Assembly: GCF_025997855.1 (NCBI RefSeq)
Contig: NZ_AP026560.1
Span: 2,502,501-2,566,500 of the forward strand
DNA: 64,000 nucleotides
Reading direction: 5' to 3'
Origin: Deinococcus aetherius
GTDB lineage: Bacteria; Deinococcota; Deinococci; Deinococcales; Deinococcaceae
Below the pieces are notes generated by a model that was given only the letters and a program-made list of their open reading frames with translations, searched no databases and was not told the origin of the DNA. The stretch's first letter is position 1, and each line of letters begins with the position of its first letter. Of this stretch, positions 18,401 to 27,561 are shown piece by piece. Made by a program: the position numbers and the translations under genes.

Positions 18401-19062
18401 TCCGCCCCCCCGCCGACCAGCCCGTTTTCCCCGTGCAGGCGGGGATGTTCCGCGCCTCCACCAGGACCGCGTGCAGGTCTCGACGTTTTCCCCGTGCAGG
18501 CGGGGATGTTCCGATTGACCGCGAGGCTTACCTTTATGCCGAGGGGTTTTCCCCGTGCAGGCGGGGATGTTCCGCGCAATCCACCCGCATGGCCGCCCTC
18601 ATCCGGGTTTTCCCCGTGCAGGCGGGGATGTTCCGCGGGAAGGGGTCCGGGCGCCGACGCTCGTGGAGTTTTCCCCGTGCAGGCGGGGATGTTCCGCAAA
18701 ACGTGCGAACCGCAATCCTGACCGCCGCGTTTTCCCCGTGCAGGCGGGGATGTTCCGGTGGCGGAGCGACACAGGGGGCGCAAACTGACGTTTTCCCCGT
18801 GCAGGCGGGGATGTTCCGGCGCGGCACGACACCCCGAGCAGCCGGGGCACGTTTTCCCCGTGCAGGCGGGGATGTTCCGGGGGGCGCGTGAGACGCGGCG
18901 AGGAGAGGCTGGTTTTCCCCGTGCAGGCGGGGATGTTCCGCGGTTCCCTGTGACAGCAGGTCGAGCCGCTTCGTTTTCCCCGTGCAGGCGGGGATGTTCC
19001 GCTTCCTCACGGTCACGGCAGGCCGCTTGAGGTGTTTTCCCCGTGCAGGCGGGGATGTTCCG
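15496..19062 (+). CRISPR. CRISPR array 2 (type I-E), 59 repeats
   Basis: Repeats start at 15496 and recur every 61 bases to 19034-19062: 59 repeats of 29 bases and 58 spacers of 32 bases, with no change in period over 3.5 kb. The repeat has a CCCCG/CGGGG stem around TGCAGG and the handle ATGTTCCG. Repeats are almost uniform; the one ending near 16682 has a T in place of the final G. The crRNA strand is plus, with the leader on the cas2e side. Spacers are GC-rich like the host, and I saw no obvious match to this window by eye. Array length and uniformity point to an active locus. Confidence 0.99.
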
Positions 19063-19080
19063 ATCGCCCCCGCTCCACGA

Positions 19081-19109
19081 CGGTCCTGCCCGTGGGCGGG
19101 GATGTTCCT
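19081..19109 (+). repeat. Degenerate terminal CRISPR repeat
   Basis: After the last good repeat and only 18 bases of spacer, this unit keeps the 3' part of the repeat (GGCGGGGATGTTCC, 19095-19108), while its 5' third is degraded. Its core GTGGGCGGGGATG is identical to that of array 1 and the crRNA-like element, not to array 2 (GCAGGCGGGGATG). It marks the old end of array 2. From 19110 to 19283 nothing else is seen. Confidence 0.75.
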
Positions 19110-19283
19110 CGCTGGGCTTAGGTGGCGCAGGGCGCAGGTCAGACTCCATTCGTCTCTCCCTCAAGTCCTAGGCACTCCGCCCGGGAGCGTATTAGCCTGG
19201 ATAGGCGCGCTCTGGTACCAGTCCGTTGCCGAGCCCGCCGTTTGCCTAAAATCGATGATGCCATGGGGAGTCCGACACTGTCC

Positions 19284-20456
19284 TCAGGCCGCAGGCTCCT
19301 CGTCGGTGTCCTCTTCCACCCGCCTGGCCGCGCTCCTGATCTTGAGGGGCTTGGGGGTGAGGAGGTCGCCCAGGCTGAAGGTGTGGCGCTCGTGTTCCTC
19401 GACGAAGATGTGACGGTAGATGTCCGCCGTCGTGCTGGGGCGGCTGTGTCCCAGCTTCTCGCTCACCACCTCCATCGGTACGCCCCTGGACAGCATCAGG
19501 CTCGCGTACGTGTGCCGCAGGTCGTGGAAACGCACTTCCCCTAGGCTCGCTTTGGCGGCAATCTTCCCAGCAAGCTTGGTCAAGGAGTCGGGGTACAGCC
19601 GTTGCCCCCGCGCGTTCGCGAACACATGCCCTCCGGGGTTGATGCCCTCCTGCCGATGCCGCCGAAGCAGTTCCACCGTCTCCAGCGCGAGGTGGAGGTC
19701 GCGGATGCCCGACTCCGTCTTGGGCGCTCCCAGCGTCGCCTTGCCATTGACCACCGTGATGTTCTCCCGCACCCGTAACAGCCCCTGCTCCAGGTCGAGG
19801 TGAGCCCACCTCAGGGCGCAGACTTCACCCCGCCGCAGGCCCGTCGCGATCACGAACTCGAAGAGGACGCTCAGGCGATGTTTCCCCGCCGCCTTCAGGA
19901 ACGCCTCCACCTCCTGGCTGTCCAGCGCCCGGGAGGTCTTTCCTCGCCGGAAACTGGGGAGGCGGGCCACCTCCGCGACGTTCCTCGCCACGATCTCATC
20001 GAACACCGCCTCTTGCAGCGCTTGGCGCAGGATCACCCGCACCTGATGGAGCAGGGACTTGGAAAAGCCGTTGTCAGACAGCCTCACGTACGCGGCGCGG
20101 ACATCGCTCGGCTTGAGGTCCTGTAACTTCCGCTGACCGAGCAGGGGCGTGAGGTGCTTGTCGATCACGTAGCTGTAGTTGGCAAAGGTCTTCGGGGCCA
20201 GGTTCGGTCGCTTCAACTCCAGCCAGCGGGGAAGCCAGTCCGCCAGCCTGATCTGGCTGGGGGTGGGGAGCAACCCGCGTTGATAGTCTGCCAGGGCCTG
20301 CACCCGTGCCCTTTCCGCGTCTCGCTTGGTCTTCTCCGTCCCGCTCTTGAGGAGCTGCTTGCCGCGCTCGTCGAAGCCGAGGGTGATCTGCCAGCGGTAA
20401 CTGCCGCTCGGGAGTTGCTTGACGCAGCCCTCCCCGTTGTCTCGTCGTCCTGCCAT
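19284..20456 (-). CDS. Tyrosine integrase 1
   Basis: 390 aa, phage-type tyrosine recombinase. The N-terminal SAM-like and arm-binding part runs to about 160 (WQITLGFDERGKQ, LADWLPRWLELKRPNLAPKT). The catalytic domain has R in ATGLRRGEVCALRW, HDLRHTYAS (H and R), LGHSRPST (H) and the nucleophile region TADIYRHIF (Y). The ATG is preceded by an excellent ribosome binding site (GGAGG). It resembles integrase 2 at 26260 throughout. It sits just beyond the old end of array 2. No att repeats were found by eye. Confidence 0.95.
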   Translation of the reverse strand: MAGRRDNGEGCVKQLPSGSYRWQITLGFDERGKQLLKSGTEKTKRDAERARVQALADYQRGLLPTPSQIRLADWLPRWLELKRPNLAPKTFANYSYVIDKHLTPLLGQRKLQDLKPSDVRAAYVRLSDNGFSKSLLHQVRVILRQALQEAVFDEIVARNVAEVARLPSFRRGKTSRALDSQEVEAFLKAAGKHRLSVLFEFVIATGLRRGEVCALRWAHLDLEQGLLRVRENITVVNGKATLGAPKTESGIRDLHLALETVELLRRHRQEGINPGGHVFANARGQRLYPDSLTKLAGKIAAKASLGEVRFHDLRHTYASLMLSRGVPMEVVSEKLGHSRPSTTADIYRHIFVEEHERHTFSLGDLLTPKPLKIRSAARRVEEDTDEEPAA

Positions 20457-20581
20457 TGTTTTCCTCCTGCCTGCGGGCGCTGAGCCTGCCCGGGCAGTCG
20501 GGATGTTCGCTCTGATTGCTTGAGATAGCGAGTCGAGAGGCTACGCACACCGAGACGGGAAATATACGGTCCAGACGGTAT

Positions 20582-21252
20582 TCAAGTTGTCGCCGTCTCG
20601 GCCCCCACCGTCCCCTGGAACCAGCGCACCCACACGGAGGCGGCCAGCAGGACGCACCCCAGGGTCACCAGCGTGAGAGGAATGGCCCCACCCCGAAGCC
20701 GCTCACGGCCACCCCCATCAGGGGTTGGACCGCCAGCGCGCCCAGCGAGCCGCCCATCATCGCGATAGGCAGCCGCCGCGGCGTCAAGGGTTGCCCATAC
20801 CACGCCACCGTCGTCGGAAAGATCGGACCCAGTACGAAGCCCAGCAGCACGTAGGCGGCCACCCGCAGGTCCGGCACGGTGGCGAGTCCGGCCGCCACGA
20901 TAGCGACGAGCGTCGCCCCCGCACCGAGTCCGCCGATCAGGGCGAACAGCAGGGCCAGCACCCAGCTCGGGGCCAGACCGATGCCGAGCGCACCCACGGC
21001 GACGAGAACGGGCGCGACGGTCAGGAGGCGGCGGGTGCCGAATCTCCCGATCAGCCAGGTGGCACTCAGGACGGCGGTGGTGGAGCCCAGGAAGTTGGCA
21101 CTGGTGATCAGGCCCACCTCGGCCTGGGAGAGGTCGAAGCGGTGCAGCAACTGGGGATACAGGGGGCCGAAGGAGGAGATGTAGACGCCCTGGACGGCGA
21201 GGGCGACGGCACCGACGGTGTGGATGGGGAGTTCTCGGCGGGAGGCGGACAT
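20582..21252 (-). pseudogene. MFS transporter remnant
   Basis: The first 140 residues read as transmembrane helices 1 to 5 of a major facilitator transporter (VQGVYISSFGPLYPQLLHRF, LIGRFGTRRLLTVAPVLVAV). The frame then jumps from AGLATVPDLR straight to a late-helix region, AAYVLLGFVLGPIFPTTVAW, so roughly half the protein is missing. The last helix (LVTLGCVLLAASVWVRWFQG) lies in another frame after about 20680. Total about 220 residues against about 390 normally. The substrate cannot be told. Decay next to an integrase suggests an old insertion scar. Confidence 0.8.
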
Positions 21253-21418
21253 GCGGCCCCAACCCTACGCCTCGCCGGGGACTCAAGGTGGGACGCCACG
21301 ACCATCTGAGCTTTACCCATGCCCGTCGGCGGGATTGAACGCCTCCTTGTCCGAACCTTACGTCCGCAGCGGCGCCCACACACCTTCCCGGCCCTGCGGC
21401 ATGGCAAGGTCACACACC

Positions 21419-21928
21419 ATGCGTGCCTTTCGACACCTCTTCGGCCACCGCCCCGAACTCCAGACCCAGCCCACCGACAGCCTCGAACAGGTCGTCCTCG
21501 CCGCCCCCGTCGCCCAATTCCTGCTCCGGCAGGCCCAGCTCCGCAGCGAGACCCGCAGCGGGCTCCTCTTCGGCCGCCTTCAGCAAGGCACCCTCACCCT
21601 GACGCTCGCCACGGCGGCACGCTGGCCCGGCCTCACCTCCGATCCCTTTCATGTCGAGCGAGCGTACCTCCTGGGTGCGAGCGACGCCGTGGGCTTCGCG
21701 TTCGGGGGGCAGGTGGACTGGTGGGGGCTGTGGATCACTGGCGCCGACGGGCAGGCTGGTCCCACTCGCCGGGTGTTGCGTTGGTACGAGCGGGCGGTGC
21801 GGCGCGGGCTCATCGACGACCGGACCGTGCTGGTGGTCGCGGGCTTCCAAGACGGGCTGCTGAGCACCCGCACCCTGACGGGTGGGCCGGGGGTGGACCC
21901 GCTCGATTTGCCCACCTCCTGGGAGTAG
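21419..21928 (+). CDS. Hypothetical protein (169 aa)
   Basis: A coherent frame from ATG 21419 (MRAFRHLFG) to a TAG, with codon use like its neighbours. The product looks like a soluble alpha/beta protein: LEQVVLAAPVAQFLLRQA, RSGLLFGRLQQGTLTLT, AVGFAFGGQVDWWGLW, RRGLIDDRTVLVVAGF. The segment SGLLFG followed by strands is faintly like an MPN/JAB fold, but no metal motif is visible, so I assign no function. Bases 21253-21418 upstream hold no clear promoter. Confidence 0.6.
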   Translation: MRAFRHLFGHRPELQTQPTDSLEQVVLAAPVAQFLLRQAQLRSETRSGLLFGRLQQGTLTLTLATAARWPGLTSDPFHVERAYLLGASDAVGFAFGGQVDWWGLWITGADGQAGPTRRVLRWYERAVRRGLIDDRTVLVVAGFQDGLLSTRTLTGGPGVDPLDLPTSWE

Positions 21929-21984
21929 CCGCTCACGACACGTCGTCGCAACATGTCTCCTCGACGTGAGGTGTGAGGTGGCCG

Positions 21985-22303
21985 CTCCGCCGTGCTGGTC
22001 GGGCGTTTTCCCTCACACCTGCCTTGGAAGCGGGAGGTCGCCCTGGCTCAGAAAACGTAGGAGGCGCCGCCCCGGTCATGTGCTGGGCTAGCCCAGAGGC
22101 CAGAAAGGCCATAGTGTTCGCCACCTCCTCGGGGGGGAGCAACGTCGCCCAGCGGGATGTCCCGCGCGATGTCGGCCGCGTGTTCTCGCAGGTACCCCCC
22201 GGCCATGTCGGTGCGCACCCACCTGTGCCCCGGCGGCGGCGAGGATACGGACGGGGGCGGCGTCGATGCCGCGTGAACCCCCCGTCACGAGAATGACCTT
22301 CCG
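21985..22303 (-). pseudogene. Short-chain dehydrogenase remnant
   Basis: The nucleotide-binding start KVILVTGGSRGI is present near 22290. After about 15 residues it runs directly into the C-terminal part of an SDR (WVRTDMAGGYL), which continues after a shift in a C-run as PEEVANTMAFLASGLA. The middle of about 130 residues, including the catalytic tyrosine, is gone, and the start codon is lost. From 22304 to 22564 nothing else is seen. Confidence 0.7.
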
Positions 22304-22564
22304 TCAAGTTCAGCATGGCCCTTATCGTGTCGCCTGTTCACTTTGCTGGCGTGGTCGCTGGAGAAGCAGCGGGCAAGCTGCTGACCCCCATACCGGGCGG
22401 CTGAATTCGAGGACCGCTCCACCCCGCATCCCCGCTTGCCCGGCTCCTCTTTTTGGGCGTTGCCGCCCTCGGCCCCGTGTCGAGAAGAGGAAAGTTCAAG
22501 ACCGTCCTCGGGGTCGGGTAAGTTTGGCCAAGGCTATCAATCAAATTCGCGTGTGGCGGCTGTC

Positions 22565-24070
22565 TCAGTCATCTTGGAGCGACAACATTGGTACGGGTCT
22601 CCCTCTCCCTCCCCCGTAGCTCTCATGAGAGGGGCGACCAGAAGCGCTCGTGAGAAAAATGAGATCATCGGTCGCCCATCCCAGCTTGTCGACGATCAGG
22701 CGGGTGGGAATCCCTGCCTCGGCGGCGCGTCGATTCACTTCGGCCACGACCTGCATGCTGTACCGCTGTTCACGCTCGGGCTGTGTGACGGCCACATACG
22801 CGCCGTCGTGAAGCCACAACAAAATCCGAAATTCGCTCTGCTCCCGCGCCTTCTGCAGCAGCGGCTCCATGAGCCAGAACTCGAACGACTGTGCCTCGTG
22901 GGCCAGCAATGAGTTCTCCCGGGAGGTCCCCTGCGGCACCACCCGATCTTCTAACCGGATGAACTGTCCGAAGGCATCGAGTATCCCTCCTTCCCGGCGC
23001 ATCCGCCTGAGCCGTGCCGACCTCCCCTCGAGCAGCTCCGTCACGAAGGGGGTGGCGAAGACCTCCGTGGCCTTTGCCGCCCCGAATGCTTCCCTCACCT
23101 GCCGCCAGAGATTGCCCTTGCTGCGGCCGTAGGCCGCGGCGTAGAGGAAGGTCTTGAAGTCCGCCTTGTGCTCGGGAGACAACCCGGCCATCCCCAGCAG
23201 TGGAGGCCAGACCGAACGGCCCGGTCGCGTGTGCTTATACAGAACTCCTCTGAGCCAGGGCAGGTCCCATGTTTTGGCGATGATAGCCAGTTGGGCGGCG
23301 GCCAGGTCGAAGTGGAGTGCGCCCTCCAGCAGGACCTCCCGCACCGAGGAGGTCAACTGCGCCATGCTCCACCCCAGGGTGTAGATGCGCGGCGTCCGTT
23401 CCACAGTCTGATAGGTCGAGTCGAGCCCCGCCTGCCGCAGGGCGAACAGGAGCCGGAGGTTGGAGAGGATGCGCCTCGGACTGTCCAGCGTCTGCGAGTA
23501 GGCCACGGCCTGATCGAGCTGTCGCTCGAAGCGGCGGAACACATGGGGGCGCATCCCGTTCAGAAAGCGGGCTGCCTCGACATTGGGACCAGGACGCAGA
23601 GGCGTACTCTGGCGCTCCTTTCGGCGCAGCGCACGTCGTCGCTCGATATCCCTGGCCGTCAACGGGTCGCCCGTGATGAAGTCGACCAGATCGCCCGAGC
23701 CGGGCCCCGTCAGCTCCGAGAACAAGGCCCGCTGAAGAACGACGGGCAGGTCCAGCCTGGCCGTCCGGGCCCGACCCTGCCGCCACTGCCCCTCCTGAAT
23801 ATGCAACTTGATCCCGACCCGATCCTGGAAGTCGTGCAGAAGGTCCCCGCTCACATAGCGGTGCCCGCGTAACTCCCGGTCGCGCCCCTCCAGCAGGGCG
23901 CAGACTCTGCGGCTCACCACCGCATCGCCCGAGAGGTCGTCAGGCCAGCTAGGGAACAACGACTCCTGGAGCAGGAGAGCAAACCGAATCTCCGTAAACG
24001 CGATCGGGTAGGTGAGTTTAAGACACTCACGGAATCCTTTAGTGACGGCCAATCCCGATGTGGCAGACAT
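22565..24070 (-). CDS. Divergent family-A-type DNA polymerase
   Basis: 501 aa from ATG 24070 (a TTG at 24079 is possible). No 3'-5' or 5'-3' exonuclease is evident in the first 230 residues. The C-terminal half has the polymerase A palm motifs in order: RIYTLGWSMAQL (fingers/thumb border), motif A LHFDLAAAQLAII (D255), motif B KTFLYAAAYG (K306, Y314, with the seven-residue spacing of PolA and T7-type RNA polymerases), then AHEAQSFEFWLMEPLL and motif C LWLHDGAYV (H421, D422). The glutamate of motif A is replaced. It is preceded by an AT-rich stretch and followed by pseudogenes. Together with the DUF927 ATPase it suggests a replication module of a mobile element. A phage-type RNA polymerase is the alternative. 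Confidence 0.7.
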   Translation of the reverse strand: MSATSGLAVTKGFRECLKLTYPIAFTEIRFALLLQESLFPSWPDDLSGDAVVSRRVCALLEGRDRELRGHRYVSGDLLHDFQDRVGIKLHIQEGQWRQGRARTARLDLPVVLQRALFSELTGPGSGDLVDFITGDPLTARDIERRRALRRKERQSTPLRPGPNVEAARFLNGMRPHVFRRFERQLDQAVAYSQTLDSPRRILSNLRLLFALRQAGLDSTYQTVERTPRIYTLGWSMAQLTSSVREVLLEGALHFDLAAAQLAIIAKTWDLPWLRGVLYKHTRPGRSVWPPLLGMAGLSPEHKADFKTFLYAAAYGRSKGNLWRQVREAFGAAKATEVFATPFVTELLEGRSARLRRMRREGGILDAFGQFIRLEDRVVPQGTSRENSLLAHEAQSFEFWLMEPLLQKAREQSEFRILLWLHDGAYVAVTQPEREQRYSMQVVAEVNRRAAEAGIPTRLIVDKLGWATDDLIFLTSASGRPSHESYGGGRGRPVPMLSLQDD

Positions 24071-24162
24071 AGCGAGCAACTATGGAGCCCAAAGTATTAG
24101 ATGGGGTGATTTTTAGAGTAAAAGCATAAGGTAAAATGCATTCTAGCGAGATAGAAAGAGTG

Positions 24163-24209
24163 TTTCTTTTTGAAAGAAAAGAGGCAAGACCCTAGAGAGC
24201 GCTTGCCTC
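24163..24209 (-). terminator. Terminator of the integrase 2/DUF927 operon
   Basis: Read on the minus strand, GAGGCAAG and CTTGCCTC form an 8-bp stem (24181-24209), followed by TTTTCTTTC. A second small inverted repeat (TTTCTTT/AAAGAAA, about 24164-24180) follows. The surrounding bases 24085-24180 are strikingly AT-rich for this window and also hold the promoter region of the polymerase gene. Bases 24210-24319 hold nothing else. Confidence 0.75.
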
Positions 24210-24319
24210 TATCCATGCTGCCCTCTTAGTGTTTGAGGAAGTCGTCTGCACGTTGGTGGGCGTGTGATGTGTGGATCCACCCACACGCCCGTGCGACGGT
24301 GTACGCCACTCGTCGGGCC

Positions 24320-26263
24320 TCACACCTGGCGTGACTCGCCCTCGATGACCTCGCGGGGAATGACCAGCACCCGCATAGTGCCCCCCGTCACCGGGCAGTA
24401 GACGCTGCGGGTACTTGGGCCGTTGGAGGTCGGCTGGACCCAACCCTGCTCCGCCCAGCGCTTGCCGTGCAGTTGAACCGCCTGCGCCCCGACTTGGCGG
24501 GTGAAGGCTGAACTGGTGGTCACCAGGTGCCAGGCCGTCTCGCTCCGCCAGCCGATCATCTGTCCCTGACTGGCCAGGGTGAGGACGTTCCCCTTGAACT
24601 TCCGATTCGTCTGGAGGATTAGAGTTCGGATCGCCTCGAAGGCCTCCAATGCCGGGTTGCTCTCGGTCCTGTGCGTCGTGAGAAGTTTCAGCAGCAGGGC
24701 AGGCAGGCGCTGGACGTCTTCAGGCATGGGGACGTGCAGCACCTCCCTGAACAGCACCTCCAGCGTCGTCTGAACCGCCGCGACCGCATGCCCCCAGTCC
24801 CGCAACTCCACCATCGGCGGCGTGCGCCGCAGTTCCTCTACCCGCCCCCGATAGCGGGCCCAGTCCCCGAGGACGATCCCCGCCAGTTTGAGCCCCAGGT
24901 GCCCCGCCCCCCGGCTCCAGACCTCCTCCAGCCAGCGGGCGCGCTCCTGCCCCAGGGCCGTTCCTCGCCCCGCCCCCGTCCCCAGCGGCGGATGCACGTC
25001 CGCGTTCACCAGCAGCAGGCGGTTGTGGCTCCCCGCGTTCTGGAACTCGGGCCGCGCCTCCCCGGCCAGCAGCACAGCCCCACCCAGCGCCACCCCACCG
25101 TGGACCCCCTCCCCCGAGCGGGCCCGCACGTAGGACTGCCCGTTGGCGAAGGCGTACACCGTGCTCTCCAGCGCCTCGGGCCGCTTGCACATGTGGGCCT
25201 CGTCGATCAGGAGGGGCAGGCCCCCAAGTTGCTCCAGGGTGCGCTCGAAGCCCACCTGGGTGGTCCGCGTGCCCTGAAGGGTGAAGGGCATCAGGCCCGG
25301 CGTCACCCACACCCCCTGCGCGAAGAACAGCGCCGTCGTCTTCCCGGTGCCCGAGTCGCCCGCGAAGTACGTCACGGGGTAGCGCCGCGGGTTGAGCCGC
25401 TTGAAAATCGGTGAGGCGAGCGTCAGCGCGATGGCCCACCACAGGGGGAAGGCGCCCTCCCAGGTCGCGATCTCCCGCAGGCTGTCCTCGTAGGCGTGTT
25501 CGTCTGGGCCGACGGAGAACCCGCGGTGTCCCTCCCCGATGTACAGGACGGCGTCGTTCAGGCTGCCCGTCGGCGTGACGAGGTGCTCGCCGTGCAGGCC
25601 GAACTGGTCGCTGACAAGCCGGGTCGGCAGGGTGCGGGCGTTCTCGGCCTCGAACAGGCTCAGGTACTTCACCAATCCCGAGGCGGTGCCGGAGTTGACG
25701 TAGGCGCCCTTTTTGGAGAGGAATTTCGTGAGGCTGCCCGGGGAGGCGAAGGTCTGGCGGCTGGCCTGCACGGTGTGGAGCTTCCCGTGGGCCTCGAAGG
25801 TGACCTCCAGGAAGCGGTGGTCGTTGGCGACGTTGCGCCCGATGGCACGCACGTACAACATGCCCGGGTAGGCGGTGACCATCTCGTCGCGCTTGCCGAG
25901 GGTGGAGAGCTTGCCCTCCTCGTCGTACCAGTCCTTGGGGAGGTACATGGGCTTGTGGGTCTCCGGGTGGATCACGTAGGGCGCGGGTTCCTGGGGCTCG
26001 GCGGGAACGTCGTGGGTCAGCTCGGGGGCGGGGGAATCTTCAGGCGGCTCGGCCTCGGCGCCACCCGGCGCTTCACGGGCAGGATCCGGGGCAGGCTCGG
26101 GCAGATCGGCGGGGAGCGGTTGGCCCGGCTCTTCCGCAGGGCGGGCGGTCACCTCGTTCCCGGCGGAGACAGGCTCGGCCTGGGCCAAAACGGCAGGCGC
26201 GGCTTCCGTGTCGGCGAAGGCGAACAGCGTGGGTTGGTCGGGCATCGGGTTGGTCGAGTTCAT
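24320..26263 (-). CDS. DUF927 family ATPase (mobile-element replication helicase-like)
   Basis: 647 aa. The first 110 residues are a low-complexity Pro/Glu/Ala linker. Residues 110-300 contain HPETHKPMYLPKDWY and the beta-rich N-terminal region. The AAA+ core has Walker A (FAGDSGTGKTTALFF, about residue 290), Walker B (LPLLIDEAHM) and a sensor-like AVLLAGEARPEF. A C-terminal winged-helix-like region follows. DUF927 proteins are found in plasmids, prophages and SaPI-like elements, often with primase. The ATG overlaps the stop of integrase 2 by 4 bases, with GGAGGG upstream. The terminator at 24181 ends the operon. Confidence 0.85.
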   Translation of the reverse strand: MNSTNPMPDQPTLFAFADTEAAPAVLAQAEPVSAGNEVTARPAEEPGQPLPADLPEPAPDPAREAPGGAEAEPPEDSPAPELTHDVPAEPQEPAPYVIHPETHKPMYLPKDWYDEEGKLSTLGKRDEMVTAYPGMLYVRAIGRNVANDHRFLEVTFEAHGKLHTVQASRQTFASPGSLTKFLSKKGAYVNSGTASGLVKYLSLFEAENARTLPTRLVSDQFGLHGEHLVTPTGSLNDAVLYIGEGHRGFSVGPDEHAYEDSLREIATWEGAFPLWWAIALTLASPIFKRLNPRRYPVTYFAGDSGTGKTTALFFAQGVWVTPGLMPFTLQGTRTTQVGFERTLEQLGGLPLLIDEAHMCKRPEALESTVYAFANGQSYVRARSGEGVHGGVALGGAVLLAGEARPEFQNAGSHNRLLLVNADVHPPLGTGAGRGTALGQERARWLEEVWSRGAGHLGLKLAGIVLGDWARYRGRVEELRRTPPMVELRDWGHAVAAVQTTLEVLFREVLHVPMPEDVQRLPALLLKLLTTHRTESNPALEAFEAIRTLILQTNRKFKGNVLTLASQGQMIGWRSETAWHLVTTSSAFTRQVGAQAVQLHGKRWAEQGWVQPTSNGPSTRSVYCPVTGGTMRVLVIPREVIEGESRQV

Positions 26264-27435
26264 GGGGTCCCTCCGTGGGCGTTGGGTGTGGGAGCGAGGA
26301 GATCGGACAGACCGATGGCGTGGGCCCGGCCCTCGTCGGCGAAGATGTGGCGGTAACGGTTGAGCGTGAACTCCACCCGGGAGTGCCCGAGCTGGCGGCT
26401 GACGATCTCGGGCGGCACCCGGTGGCGCAGCAGCAGGCTGGTGTTGGTGTGCCGCAGGTCGTGGAGCCGGACGGAGCCGAGGCCCGCTTGACGGGCGATG
26501 GTCTGGGTGAGCTTGGTGAGGTGGTCGGGGTTGAGCCGCGACCCGTCGGGGCGGGTGAAGACGTGCCCCTCGGGGTCGAAGGGGAGGCCCAGGGCGGCGC
26601 GCTCCTCGATCTGGCGGGCCCGGTGGGCCTGGAGGAGCGCCAGCGTCTCCGGAGCAAGCGGGACGTCGCGGAGGCTGGTCTTGGTCTTGAGCGGGCCGGG
26701 GGTGGGCCGTCCGCCGACCACGGGAAGGTTCTCGCGCACCTGAATGGTGCCCAGTTCCAGGTCCACGAAGGCCCAGCGCAGCCCGCAGAGTTCCCCGCGC
26801 CGCAGCCCGGTGGCGACGGCGACCTCGAAGACCACCCCGAGGCGGTGGGTCCTGGCCTGCGCGAGGAAGACCTGCGTCTCGGTGGCGTGGAGGGCACGGC
26901 CCTCGCGCTCGGGTTTGGCCTGGGGAAGCTGGGCCAATTCGGCCACGTTCCGGTGGACGATCTCGTCCAGCAGGGCGTCGTGGAGGGCGCCGCACAGGAT
27001 CGCCCGCACCTGCCGCAGGACCGACTTGGAGTACCCCTGCTCGACGAGCCCGGTGTAGAACTCGCGCACGTGGCTGGGCTTCAGGCCCTGCAGCGTCACC
27101 GGACCCAGCACGGGGTAGATGTGGCGCTCGGCGAGGTGGACGTAGTTGGCGTGGGTGGTGGGGGCAAGCTTGCTGCGGGCGAGCGGCAACCAGGAGCGCA
27201 GCCACTGCTCGACCGTCATGACGTTCATGTCGGGGAGCAGGCCCCGGTTGCGGTCCGTGATGGCCGCGGCTAGCGCTTTCGCCGCCGCCGTCCTCGTCGG
27301 CTCCGTGCCGCATTTGGTGAGCTGCCGCCCGTTGGGCGCTTTCCCCAGAGTGAGGCGCCACTGATAGTTCCCGCTGGGGAGCTTGCGGATGGTGCCCTCC
27401 CCGTTGGCTCGTCTGCCCCTAACCCGGGGAGTCAC
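26260..27435 (-). CDS. Tyrosine integrase 2
   Basis: 391 aa from GTG 27435 with GGAGGG upstream. It has the same architecture as integrase 1 and the same N-terminal wording (NGEGTIRKLPSGNYQWRLTLG). Catalytic motifs: ATGLRRGELCGLRW (R), HDLRHTNTS (H, R), LGHSRVEFTLNRYRHIF (H, Y). It is translationally coupled to the DUF927 gene (ATGA overlap), so integration and replication functions are expressed together, as in integrative plasmids and phage satellites. Confidence 0.95.
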   Translation of the reverse strand: MTPRVRGRRANGEGTIRKLPSGNYQWRLTLGKAPNGRQLTKCGTEPTRTAAAKALAAAITDRNRGLLPDMNVMTVEQWLRSWLPLARSKLAPTTHANYVHLAERHIYPVLGPVTLQGLKPSHVREFYTGLVEQGYSKSVLRQVRAILCGALHDALLDEIVHRNVAELAQLPQAKPEREGRALHATETQVFLAQARTHRLGVVFEVAVATGLRRGELCGLRWAFVDLELGTIQVRENLPVVGGRPTPGPLKTKTSLRDVPLAPETLALLQAHRARQIEERAALGLPFDPEGHVFTRPDGSRLNPDHLTKLTQTIARQAGLGSVRLHDLRHTNTSLLLRHRVPPEIVSRQLGHSRVEFTLNRYRHIFADEGRAHAIGLSDLLAPTPNAHGGTP

Positions 27436-27561
27436 GGTGCCCTCCGCGAGCGAGGTGGGGCCGGGCGGGGGATGGGTTTCAGGATGACATGTTGCACGTG
27501 ATCTTCTCCTGCACGGGCTCTACCCCGTGCCGCTCTCGTGAAAGGTCCTGGTGGAGAGACA

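Noticed and set aside
15476..19164. Long open frames in array 2 with repeating NIPACTGKT or FSPCRRGCS units
   Set aside because: Same artefact: GC-rich repeats without stop codons.
24085..24180. AT-rich island as a replication origin
   Set aside because: It is explained by a terminator on one side and a promoter region on the other. No DnaA boxes or iterons were seen.
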